Part shown: one piece after another, positions 1 through 7,931 of the stretch
How the letters are laid out: each line of letters opens with the position of its first letter
How positions within the stretch are numbered: position 1 is the stretch's first letter
NCBI GenBank assembly: GCA_035539175.1
Contig: DATLIY010000003.1
Span: 186,001 to 250,000 of the forward strand
From: Acidisarcina sp.
GTDB lineage: Bacteria > Acidobacteriota > Terriglobia > Terriglobales > Acidobacteriaceae
Length of the DNA: 64,000 bases
Direction of reading: 5' to 3'
Position numbers and translations under genes: made by a program
The notes under the pieces: model-generated
What the model saw: only the letters and a program-made list of their open reading frames with translations
The model's database searches: none
What the model was told of the DNA's origin: nothing

Positions 1-2
1 CG

Positions 3-1097
3 CTCAATATTCCATCGATTGCGACGATCGCCAACGCAATCCAGAACAATGTGAACCTGGGTGCCTTTGTCCCAAATCCCTATGGCATCACGCAGAATGG
101 CACAGTCGTGAACGAATCCAAACTGCAGATGCTGAATCCGTATCAGAATTTCTTCAACCAGTCGCTCAATGAGATTTATCCCCGCGATGGAGGCTCTTCC
201 TACAATGGCTTCTACGCGAGCATCAATCAGCGCATGGGCCGTGGTTTGTCTCTTCTGGCCAATTACACCTGGTCAAAGTCGCTGGATAATGTTCCGAATA
301 CCGGTACAGGCGCAAACTCGGGCGGCTTTGGCACAGCCCCGCAGCAAAATCCGCTGTCCACGGCAAACGAGTGGGCGGTGTCGAGCTTTGATCAGGCGAG
401 CAAGCTCAAGGCTGGCTATACCTATGAGCTTCCGTTTGGCAGGGGGCGGACCTTCGATACCCACGTCGGTATTCTGAACCAGATCATTGGAAACATTTCG
501 ACTGCGGGGATTCTCACGGTTGCATCAGGCGTTCCCAATGTCGTTGCTCTTGGTTCAGCCGGATACTTCACCTCCATTACGCCTGCTGGAACGGATGGCT
601 GCACACCCAGGGCTCCCGCCAAATACTGCGTTGCAGGAGCGTTACCGGCTGGCTATACACTACGGCCAAATATCATGCCAGGAGTACCGCTGATCAACAA
701 GAATTGGAAGAACAATGCGTTGAACTCGCACTTCACGTCATATCTGAATCCTGCAGCGTTTAGCACTCCGGGAACCCAGGGCAATCCGATGTTAGGAAAT
801 GCTCCCCGTACCCTTGCCGGTGCACGAAGCCCACGGGAGACCATGTTTGACGCCCAGGTGAGCAAGGGCATCAGCATCAAGGAGCGGTACAGGCTGAATC
901 TGACTGGCACTTTCAGTAATGCGTTCAATCACCCGGTGTATTACGGAGTCAACCGGAATCTGCAAGGCTCGACAACCGTATCGAACGTCAACGGTACCAT
1001 CACCACGAATTCGGCTGCGAACTTTGGACAGTTCAACGCTGGACAAACTGGGGGAATGTCGCGAGTGATTCGATTCGGAGGCGAATTTACCTTCTAA
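3..1097 (+). CDS. TonB-dependent receptor, Oar-like (C-terminal part only)
   Basis: The frame is open from the left edge of the window, so the start lies outside; about 364 residues are visible. The segment carries the alternating aromatic/small residue pattern of outer-membrane beta-strands, the GLSLLANYTWSKSLDN and SSFDQASKLKAGYTYELPFG stretches typical of the barrel of CarboxypepD_reg-like TonB receptors, and ends in FGGEFTF, an aromatic C-terminus used for BAM-dependent insertion. It resembles the barrels of the two full receptors further right. Substrate unknown. It is followed directly by a strong hairpin terminator, so it ends its transcription unit. Family assignment is firm; specificity cannot be read. 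Confidence 0.85.
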   Translation, partial: LNIPSIATIANAIQNNVNLGAFVPNPYGITQNGTVVNESKLQMLNPYQNFFNQSLNEIYPRDGGSSYNGFYASINQRMGRGLSLLANYTWSKSLDNVPNTGTGANSGGFGTAPQQNPLSTANEWAVSSFDQASKLKAGYTYELPFGRGRTFDTHVGILNQIIGNISTAGILTVASGVPNVVALGSAGYFTSITPAGTDGCTPRAPAKYCVAGALPAGYTLRPNIMPGVPLINKNWKNNALNSHFTSYLNPAAFSTPGTQGNPMLGNAPRTLAGARSPRETMFDAQVSKGISIKERYRLNLTGTFSNAFNHPVYYGVNRNLQGSTTVSNVNGTITTNSAANFGQFNAGQTGGMSRVIRFGGEFTF

Positions 1098-1116
1098 CTT
1101 CTAACTTCTCAACCGA

Positions 1117-1158
1117 CAAGGCGCTCAACCCCCAAGGGTTCGAGCGCCTTGTTTTTTT
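1117..1158 (+). terminator. Rho-independent terminator after the receptor
   Basis: The arms CAAGGCGCTC and GAGCGCCTTG pair perfectly, with an inner AACCC/GGGTT extension, and are followed directly by seven T residues at 1152-1158. It closes the receptor gene that stops at 1097. Confidence 0.85.
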
Positions 1159-1325
1159 AGGGGATTCGGTAAAACCAGGATCGTACGGTGGCGGGCGTTC
1201 GATAGCTGCCATTCCTATTGAGCGACTGCGGCGAAGAATACGCTTGGCACGGATGTCTGACTTGAGGGACATAGATGATGTACTGTATGGCGAACAATGC
1301 TGTTCGCCGAACCATGTCGCCTGCG

Positions 1326-2099
1326 CTAGGATTGCTGAGGAGTTTCTATCTGTAGCAATTGATTCCGCAATCCTCGTACATCTTCCTCGATCACGACAAA
1401 TCTGGTGTATTCACCCTCGCACGTCTTGGCATTTCGAGAAGCTTCTCCCAAGAAGACTGGCGCCTTTTGATGCCTGCCGGGGCTTGCAACGGCCCTCCTC
1501 AATCCTGCATGGAATTCGGTTGCGCCCGTCCGCGTAGCTACTTCAAGAATATTCGCGGGAGTAATGCCTCCCCCCGGCATCAGGGTGATCTTACCTTGCG
1601 CCTTGTGCTGCAAGCGCTGAATTGTATCTGCGCCATCGACTGCGCGAATTTCTCCGCCTGACGTTAGAATGCGATCCACGCCCATCGCCATCAAAACATC
1701 GAGTGACGCGAATAAGTCCCTCGTCATGTCAAATGCGCGATGGAAAGTGACTTTCAGTGGCCGCGCCAGTTGGACCAGTTCCGATGTCCGTTCATAATCG
1801 ACATCGCCATTCCCATCAAGCACGCCGAAGACAACCATATCCGCACCAAGTCTCTTCGCCTGCTCAATGTCGTATCTTAGGACCTCCAATTCGCTGTCTG
1901 TATAGACAAAGTCGCCCGGCCTTGGACGGAGAAGAACGCTCAAGGTCAGGGGCACATGTTCTCGCACGTATTCAATCAATCCCGCGCTTGGTGTAATTCC
2001 ACCCTCCGCCAGATTGCTGCATAACTCCACTCGCTGAGCGCCGCCTCGATAGGCCGCGATCGCGGACTCGACGGAGTCCACACAGATTTCAAGCGTCAT
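1326..2099 (-). CDS. cutC: CutC family protein
   Basis: About 257 residues with the CutC TIM-barrel signature: an N-terminal LEICVDSVESA strand, then GGAQRVELCSNL, GGITPSAGLI, RPRPGDFVY, GADMVVFGVLDGNG, VTFHRAFD, ILTSGG and MPGGGI. Length fits the family. The frame stays open upstream to 2267, but the start at 2099 has an AGAGAG Shine-Dalgarno and begins exactly where the conserved barrel begins. CutC is named for copper homeostasis, a role that is weakly supported in bacteria. Here it is divergent from a ROK sugar kinase and close to a glycosylasparaginase, which suggests a role in N-glycan catabolism (inference). Confidence 0.9.
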   Translation of the reverse strand: MTLEICVDSVESAIAAYRGGAQRVELCSNLAEGGITPSAGLIEYVREHVPLTLSVLLRPRPGDFVYTDSELEVLRYDIEQAKRLGADMVVFGVLDGNGDVDYERTSELVQLARPLKVTFHRAFDMTRDLFASLDVLMAMGVDRILTSGGEIRAVDGADTIQRLQHKAQGKITLMPGGGITPANILEVATRTGATEFHAGLRRAVASPGRHQKAPVFLGEASRNAKTCEGEYTRFVVIEEDVRGLRNQLLQIETPQQS

Positions 2100-2411
2100 C
2101 TCGTGTCTCTCTTGTGCTCGTTGGATGAGTAATCCATAAAATAGGCCAGGTTTTGCATCCCGCCACAAGGTTTCTTCTGCTCGTGCTTGCAATTCTAACT
2201 TTTCCTGAATCCGTGCGTGGCCCTGTGCGACCGAAGAGAGCCACGCATGCTGAATCGATACACTCATACAAGCTCAGGCACCCATGAACTACTATTTGGC
2301 GCCCGTCTTCCATTTTTCATACACTGGGTATTACCTGAGACAGACGCACGAAGAGGAACTCGCAGATTGCGCCTGTGCTCTGCAGGGTTTTCACTGGGGA
2401 ACAGCACCAAT
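2100..2411. other. Divergent intergenic region between cutC and the ROK kinase
   Basis: 312 bases separating divergent starts, so both promoters should lie here. Open frames cross it from both sides but have no family similarity and no good ribosome-binding site. I did not find a convincing -35/-10 pair or operator. Confidence 0.5.
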
Positions 2412-3308
2412 ATGACAACAAGTATCGGCATTGATATCGGCGGCACAAAGATCTCCATCGGTGTATTGGACGATCAGAGCTTTACCTCGAAGAAAGTCAT
2501 CGCTACACCGAAAGATGGCTGGCGCAGTGTGTTGAACCGCGTGATCGAGGAAGTACAGGCAGTAGAAGAAGGGCAGCCCAGGGCGCAGCAAGTTGGTATA
2601 GGTATGCCGGGTATGTTCAACCCGGAGCGGACCGAGGTTGTCTATGCCTCCAATGTGTATGGATTTCAAAACGTGCCGCTGGTGGAATACGTGAGTGAGG
2701 CGCTTGGAAGGGTAGTCGTTCTCGAGAACGATGCGAATGCAGCGGCTCTGGCCGAAGATACATTTGGCGCGGCTAAGAATGCTTCTTCCAGTGTGTTCCT
2801 CACCATCTCGACCGGTATTGGCAGCAGCATCATCCTCAATGGCCGCATCTGGCGCGGGGTTCACGGCATCGCTGGAGAGATCGGGCATATCGTTGCGGAT
2901 CCGGAGGGCGCGCTTGCACCCAGCGGCGTGGCCGGTGCGCTTGAGGGGATCGCCAGCGGAACGGCCATCGCCCGCGATGCCAGCTACGCCCTGGGCCATC
3001 CCGTGTCAACTTCTGAAGCCTTTGCGCTTGCACAAGAGGGGAATGAACTAATGGAGCGCGTGGTCCACCGGGCGATGCGATATCTGGGCATGGCGCTGGC
3101 AAATGTGCAAAAACTGATCGATCCGGAGGTCTTTGTCATCGGCGGCGGAGTCGCCTCCTCGGGGCCATATTTTTTGGAGCACGTGCATGCGTATGCACAG
3201 CAATTTGCGCGAGGATTTTGCGATATCAAGGTTGTGCCCGCGCAGTTTGGTACAGATGCTGGCGCTCTGGGAGCCGCTATTGCCGCTCAGCAGTCGCAGT
3301 CGCATTGA
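2412..3308 (+). CDS. ROK family sugar kinase lacking the zinc cysteines
   Basis: 298 residues of the ROK (repressor, ORF, kinase) family, ATP-dependent kinases of glucose, GlcNAc, ManNAc and related sugars. The phosphate loop DIGGTK is at residues 8-13, the catalytic aspartate is D107 in ENDANAAA, the STGIGSSI segment is at 133-140, and EIGH (156-159) holds the conserved histidine. The zinc motif CxCGxxGCxE aligns exactly with residues 169-178, but all three cysteines are replaced (A169, S171, A176) while G172, G175 and E178 remain. The ATG at 2412 has GGGGA eleven bases upstream and begins at the conserved N-terminus. No DNA-binding domain, so it is a kinase and not a ROK repressor. GlcNAc is the likely substrate by context. 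Confidence 0.88.
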   Translation: MTTSIGIDIGGTKISIGVLDDQSFTSKKVIATPKDGWRSVLNRVIEEVQAVEEGQPRAQQVGIGMPGMFNPERTEVVYASNVYGFQNVPLVEYVSEALGRVVVLENDANAAALAEDTFGAAKNASSSVFLTISTGIGSSIILNGRIWRGVHGIAGEIGHIVADPEGALAPSGVAGALEGIASGTAIARDASYALGHPVSTSEAFALAQEGNELMERVVHRAMRYLGMALANVQKLIDPEVFVIGGGVASSGPYFLEHVHAYAQQFARGFCDIKVVPAQFGTDAGALGAAIAAQQSQSH

Positions 3309-3360
3309 GCCTTGCTTGATTGCACTCTGCGCGTCTGGCGACAGCCGGAATCACGTCAGC

Positions 3361-3400
3361 AAAGCCTTTCAGCGAGTGCCTGAAAGGCTTTTGATTTTTT
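3361..3400. terminator. Terminator between convergent genes
   Basis: AAAGCCTTTCAG and CTGAAAGGCTTT form a 12-bp stem with a 7-base loop. A T-rich tail (TTTTGATTTTTT) follows on the plus strand and an A/T-rich arm faces the minus strand, so it can serve the kinase and perhaps the convergent gene, whose stop codon overlaps its edge. Confidence 0.8.
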
Positions 3401-4661
3401 AGAAGGGATGGATGCTAAGCGTGGTGCCTTCGAAGAGATAGTCGCAAGGCTCGGTGCGAAGCGTGCCATCGTGGATGACAAACTTCTTCTGCACGCCAAT
3501 GTCGCGCGTGCTCCAGAGAGAGACACCGGCGTACGCGCCATCCCGACGCAGGATGTAATAGATCATGTCGAGATAGCGCAGTCGCGTCATGTCGTTGTTG
3601 TAGTTGCGCGCTATGCGGCGAAGCGCTTCCATTCCAGCTTCTTTTGGGGATGCGCCTTGCCGCATCCTGTCGATGATGGTGTGAGCTCCGGCAACTTTGA
3701 TGTTCTCCTCACCGTTTCCTGTCGCGCCGGCCGAGCCGATGTCCTGGTCCGTATAGCAGCCCGCGCCAATAATCGACGAATCTCCAAGCCGTCCCGGAAT
3801 CTTCCATGCGAGTCCTGAAGTGGTGGTAGCTCCAGACATCTCACCTGCCGTATTCAAGGCTGACACGTGAATTGTTCCGGTGGTTGGCCACAGAATCTCC
3901 CTGACGGCCTCGCGCCGCAGGTTCGCAGGAATACCCATGCGGTCGGCCAATGTTGTAAGACGCTTCATCTCGCTCAGCACCATTGCAGATTGTTCAGGCG
4001 TCGGGTGTCCTGGCAGCAGTGCAGCTTTTGGGATGGCTCCCTTCGGCGCATCAAGCGACGGCTTCCAATCCGGACTATCGATTCCGGGCCCCCACCAGCC
4101 GCGGCCATTCTCCTTCCACAACAGCCAGATCTTTCGTGCATCGTCGGTAAAGAGATCTTCTCTTTGAAACCCCTCCGCAACAGCGAACTTCTCTGCGCCG
4201 GCTCCAACCATCATCACGTGCGACGAGCGCTCCATGACCTTTTTTGCAAGCAGGCCAGCGTGCCGGATGTTCTGGCATGCACCGACCGCTCCAGCGCGTC
4301 GCGTCGGACCATGCATCACCGATGCGTCAAGTTCGACGACGCCATCTTCGTTCGGCAGTCCACCGTAGCCAACGCTGTGGTCCTTGGGGTCATCCTCTCT
4401 TCCAGCGCAGACATGTAGTGCGGCATCGAGCGTGTCCGTGCCTTGCAGCAACATCGCATAGGCTTCCTTGACGGTTTCGTCTCCGGTTTCCCGAGTGATG
4501 ATCACAGGCTTCTTAGGCGGCGAATAGCGGGGCAGTTCCTCGGGCTTTGTCTTGTCTCCATCCGTCTTCCCATCGGTACGGGACATGCCAGTGCTGGCTA
4601 CGCCAGCTGCAGCTAAGGCGCTATGAGAAAGAAACTTTCGGCGAGTAGTAAGCGTGTCCAT
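3399..4661 (-). CDS. Tat-exported N4-(beta-N-acetylglucosaminyl)-L-asparaginase
   Basis: 420 residues of the glycosylasparaginase branch of Ntn hydrolases, which cleave the GlcNAc-Asn bond left after glycoprotein breakdown. A twin-arginine signal (RRKFLS, residues 7-12) precedes an alanine-rich helix, so the enzyme is exported folded. The nucleophile region reads TGTIHVSALN, with T263 as the expected catalytic threonine; GRLGDSSIIGAG supplies the conserved Arg and Asp that bind substrate. The aspartate normally before the threonine is glycine here. The start at 4661 has GAGGAA just upstream; a second ATG 15 bases earlier lies ahead of that ribosome site. Convergent with the ROK kinase. Confidence 0.9.
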   Translation of the reverse strand: MDTLTTRRKFLSHSALAAAGVASTGMSRTDGKTDGDKTKPEELPRYSPPKKPVIITRETGDETVKEAYAMLLQGTDTLDAALHVCAGREDDPKDHSVGYGGLPNEDGVVELDASVMHGPTRRAGAVGACQNIRHAGLLAKKVMERSSHVMMVGAGAEKFAVAEGFQREDLFTDDARKIWLLWKENGRGWWGPGIDSPDWKPSLDAPKGAIPKAALLPGHPTPEQSAMVLSEMKRLTTLADRMGIPANLRREAVREILWPTTGTIHVSALNTAGEMSGATTTSGLAWKIPGRLGDSSIIGAGCYTDQDIGSAGATGNGEENIKVAGAHTIIDRMRQGASPKEAGMEALRRIARNYNNDMTRLRYLDMIYYILRRDGAYAGVSLWSTRDIGVQKKFVIHDGTLRTEPCDYLFEGTTLSIHPF

Positions 4662-4890
4662 AATGTTTCCTCGCAATGCTTAGCAGGCACATGTGCGGAT
4701 CGAGAATTTGCTCCCTAATCCAATCTCGTAAGAGGGAACCGCAAGTCTGCGAACGATTAAAGAATAAAGTAAACCAAAAGCGATCATGGGAAGCTCATCT
4801 TTATGGCGATCCATGCGCAATTTGAGCGATATTCCTCACCGCCCATCTGCAAACCAATATGTGAATGGAGTTGAGAGGACCTCAGAAACC

Positions 4891-4924
4891 CATGCGGCAT
4901 TCAACTACATGCGGTACTCAACTA
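4891..4924. repeat. Two-copy 17-bp tandem repeat
   Basis: CATGCGGCATTCAACTA (4891-4907) is followed without a gap by CATGCGGTACTCAACTA (4908-4924), 15 of 17 bases identical. Its place upstream of the glycosylasparaginase start suggests an operator with two adjacent sites, but this is inference. Confidence 0.5.
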
Positions 4925-5039
4925 TGGGTGTCGATACTGCGGGGTATTGATGCTCAGGTTAGCTAGTGGCTGCTGCTGCGGCGGATTGATCGATCCACTC
5001 TGAGCGTGAGGCATGTTGCACACATCGTGATGAGATGTA

Positions 5040-5078
5040 ACGCGGCACCACCCTCCTTATGGCAGGGCGATGCCGCGT
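5040..5078 (-). terminator. Hairpin downstream of the phosphoesterase
   Basis: ACGCGGCA and TGCCGCGT pair perfectly around an inner CCCT/AGGG stem. It sits 14 bases past the stop of the minus-strand phosphoesterase, but no U-tract follows on that strand, so terminator function is uncertain. Confidence 0.4.
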
Positions 5079-5091
5079 AAGCGGGTTGCAC

Positions 5092-7164
5092 TCAGAAGCT
5101 GAACATATCGAAAAGATCGCTGATGGCTGGGCTGTTGGTTGGAGCGTATTGGCTGGCTGAGGGATTATAAGTCGGGTTCGGCAAGTTGTCGCGGCTGCGG
5201 CTTGAGATAGTCGGCAAACCCCAGTTACGCTCAATAAATTTCAGAATCGAGACGTGATCCCCGTAGTTGTGGGAGATATGTCCGGGCTTCGTATACGGAG
5301 ACACCACGATCATCGGAATACGAGTGCCGTCACCAAAGAAATCGAGCGGCTGAACGTAGCCGGAGTCGTAATAGCCGCCGCCTTCATCTACGGTGACAAA
5401 GATCGCAGTCGACTTCCAAAGGCTTGGATTCGCCTGCACCATATCGACGATCTTCTTCACGAAGCCTTCAAATAAATCCCACTTCGATGACGCCGGATGA
5501 CCGTCGACCCATCCGCTCGGCTTTACGAACGACACTGCGGGTAATTTGCTGTCCCTGATGTCCTCGTAGAGTTGATCGGTGTCGACGATGTGTGTGGTTC
5601 GAACCTCCGGGTTGGCCATGACCTGGGTCTGGTATTGAAATCCATTGCAGATGTTGCAGTATGCATCGCTTTGCTGCCCCACGGTCCCGTAGTTGAGCTG
5701 ATACTTGTCTGCGAGATAGCGGTCCCACTGGTCGTTGTAGCTCTTCCATGAGACGTTGTGCTCTAACAGCACATCCGCGATGCTGCGCTGCGATGTTGGG
5801 GGGATCGTAAAGGGCGTGTTGTTGGGATTTACATCCTCATAGGCATTGCTCCCATCTCCGAAGTAGCCCGGGTTGTAGTTGTTCAACAGGTAGTAGTGGC
5901 CAGGATCGCAGTTTGGTTTGACGGGACGCTTCAACGAACTTAGATAGGTCAAGATCGGACCGACGCCAGGCTGCGAGGGATCCGAGCAGTTGCTGTAACT
6001 TCCTCCGCCGTAGACACCCGTAGATGCGCCATTGTTGCCAAATCCGCCGTAACCGTCCTGTGTCCACCAATTGTTGGTTCCGGCCACAGGGTTCGGGTTT
6101 TCGATTTCATCTACGGGGCCGCCCTGGAATGTCATCTGTTTGTGGGGAGGAACGAGATTGCCGTTCTGATCCTTGAACCAGATCGCATCGCCAAAAAACA
6201 GCATGATGCTGTCCAGCCCTGTCCCACCCATTGCTGGCTGGTGGTAGTTGTCGCTGCTTGCGAAGTTGTCCGTGAGTGTTTTGGTGTAGGGTGCATCGCC
6301 CTGAAGCATGTTGTAGAAGCCCATCGCCGTTGCACCTTCGCCGGTAGTCGTGCAGCCAGGTGCGTAATCCGTACAGAAGTTCTTTGGTTGTGCCTTGCCA
6401 TTCACGTTCGAGCCCACTGTAACTTCAGTCCACGTGAAGAGGTCAGCCAGGCAGCCGCTCGGATTCGCTGTGGTTGCATGCGAAGCGTTGCAATCCTCCT
6501 GTTGCCACATCTGGTAGAACCTGTGTACTGGGCTATTGGCGTAAGAGTTGTAAGGGAAAGTGCTGGAATTGGTGATTTGGAAGGGGCCGGGCGCCAGCGT
6601 TGAGTATGGAGATGTGTCGCTCACCCCCGTGATTCGAGAATCAGGAACTTTGCCTTTCAGTCCACTGCCACCGACAAGGAGCGAATTGTAGTACGGGTCC
6701 GGCGGTTCGGGCAGTCCGTCTTCGGACGATTCGGCATCCCCAAGGTTGCACATTCCATAGCTCGAACACACATTCGACGGTCCGCCGTTTAGGGGTGCAG
6801 GCAGAACCGTATAGGGAGCTTTCCCCGTCGTAGGGCTCATCTGATACGTGGTGCTGCCGGTGATGTCGGCGGAGGATTGCGCGGCCAGAGAATACTTCGG
6901 CCCGGGTGTGCCATTGGGATTCACAATCCCTTTGGAAAGCAGGTTACTTACGCTCTCCCCTGCCTTTGGAACGTAGGTGGCAAAAAGGTGGTCGTAAGAC
7001 CGATTTTCTCCCACGATGACAATTACGTGCTTAATGGGTGTCGCTGTGTTGGAACTGCCATTCTCTGCGGCAAATGCTGTTGGAATCCCTGGTCCCAGCG
7101 CTACGGTAAGCGTTAGATATAACGAAATCATCTTTCTGAGTTGCGCAAAGGCTTGATTCAGCAT
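5092..7164 (-). CDS. Secreted phosphoesterase (phospholipase C / acid phosphatase type)
   Basis: 690 residues. A hydrophobic N-terminal segment ending in FAAEN near residue 35 looks like a Sec signal peptide. The phosphoesterase family PF04185 signature HVIVIVGENRSYDHLF covers residues 46-61, and the C-terminal metal-site segment TVDEGGGYYD lies near residue 590, followed by RIPMIVVSPY and NYGDHVSILKFIERNW, all typical of bacterial phospholipase C and AcpA-type phosphatases. GAGGAG lies eight bases before the ATG. Likely releases phosphate or headgroups from phospholipids outside the cell; the exact substrate cannot be told. It faces away from the receptor/phosphatase cluster at 7.9 kb, with which it may cooperate. 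Confidence 0.85.
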   Translation of the reverse strand: MLNQAFAQLRKMISLYLTLTVALGPGIPTAFAAENGSSNTATPIKHVIVIVGENRSYDHLFATYVPKAGESVSNLLSKGIVNPNGTPGPKYSLAAQSSADITGSTTYQMSPTTGKAPYTVLPAPLNGGPSNVCSSYGMCNLGDAESSEDGLPEPPDPYYNSLLVGGSGLKGKVPDSRITGVSDTSPYSTLAPGPFQITNSSTFPYNSYANSPVHRFYQMWQQEDCNASHATTANPSGCLADLFTWTEVTVGSNVNGKAQPKNFCTDYAPGCTTTGEGATAMGFYNMLQGDAPYTKTLTDNFASSDNYHQPAMGGTGLDSIMLFFGDAIWFKDQNGNLVPPHKQMTFQGGPVDEIENPNPVAGTNNWWTQDGYGGFGNNGASTGVYGGGSYSNCSDPSQPGVGPILTYLSSLKRPVKPNCDPGHYYLLNNYNPGYFGDGSNAYEDVNPNNTPFTIPPTSQRSIADVLLEHNVSWKSYNDQWDRYLADKYQLNYGTVGQQSDAYCNICNGFQYQTQVMANPEVRTTHIVDTDQLYEDIRDSKLPAVSFVKPSGWVDGHPASSKWDLFEGFVKKIVDMVQANPSLWKSTAIFVTVDEGGGYYDSGYVQPLDFFGDGTRIPMIVVSPYTKPGHISHNYGDHVSILKFIERNWGLPTISSRSRDNLPNPTYNPSASQYAPTNSPAISDLFDMFSF

Positions 7165-7931
7165 GAATGATCTCCTCTATTTGGGTGGATCTGGTTGGGG
7201 AAGCGAGACTGGCCGGAAAGATGGGAACTGACCGGCGCGGAAAGTCTGGCCGACGACACAATAGCCGATCCCGGGGTACGCGAGCTGAATGCATGCAAGT
7301 CGCCGGTCGTGGGGCCGAAGTCGATTTCAGCTCGCGGACCAAATCGTAGGGAGACTCTGTTACTGAGAAATGAAACCTCAATAAATAAAAGTCTGATGAG
7401 ATGGTTCGAGGGTATTGGGCGCAACGCTCCTGAAGAGAAGTCACGCTATGCCATATCAACGGAGGCGAGCTGGAGCAGACTCAGTTCCTTCGAGGCCGCG
7501 CCTCAGTCCTAATGGCGAAACGCTACCGGATATTGAAGGAACCGGTAAATGATCGGTTCGGATCTGTTCTCCAAAATACTGTATGGCCTACCCGCGTATC
7601 CATAGCCTTCGGCGAAATGTTGAGATTCGATGAATTGAACTGCCGCGCATGGAAGGTTCGCTCGTCGGATGACTAGCAGTTAGTAGAGAACGCATCTTTA
7701 TGGCTAGTCGCCGAGAAAGAACCCGTATCGCTCCACCAGGATTGCAGATCAAATTGCATCTTCGCCTCGCCATGGTGCTCCATGAAGCGAGCACGAATAA
7801 GACGTTGGGCTCTTCCGGATGCAGCGATGACTAAGCCGATTGTTGCGTGCGCATAATCTATCGCCCAAAGCAACTCATCTATTGAATCCACTCTCGACCA
7901 CAGGACTGTTCGTCTGAAAGAGGAAAGCATA
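7165..7931. other. Long divergent intergenic region
   Basis: About 770 bases between divergently transcribed genes. Several open frames of 60-145 codons cross it on both strands, but none shows a recognisable domain, compositional protein character or a good ribosome site. The only clear signal is GAGGAA just before the receptor start at 7932. Both promoters should lie here. Confidence 0.5.

Larger units (their letters stand above)
4662..5091. other. Intergenic region with no gene seen
   Basis: 430 bases between two minus-strand genes. It must contain the promoter of the glycosylasparaginase. It holds a two-copy 17-base tandem repeat and a hairpin near 5040-5078. No open frame here looks like protein. 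Confidence 0.5.

Noticed and set aside
7195-7512. Open frame of 105 codons in the long gap before the first full receptor
   Set aside because: No domain, no ribosome site, and overlapping frames on the other strand are equally long; its composition looks like untranslated sequence.
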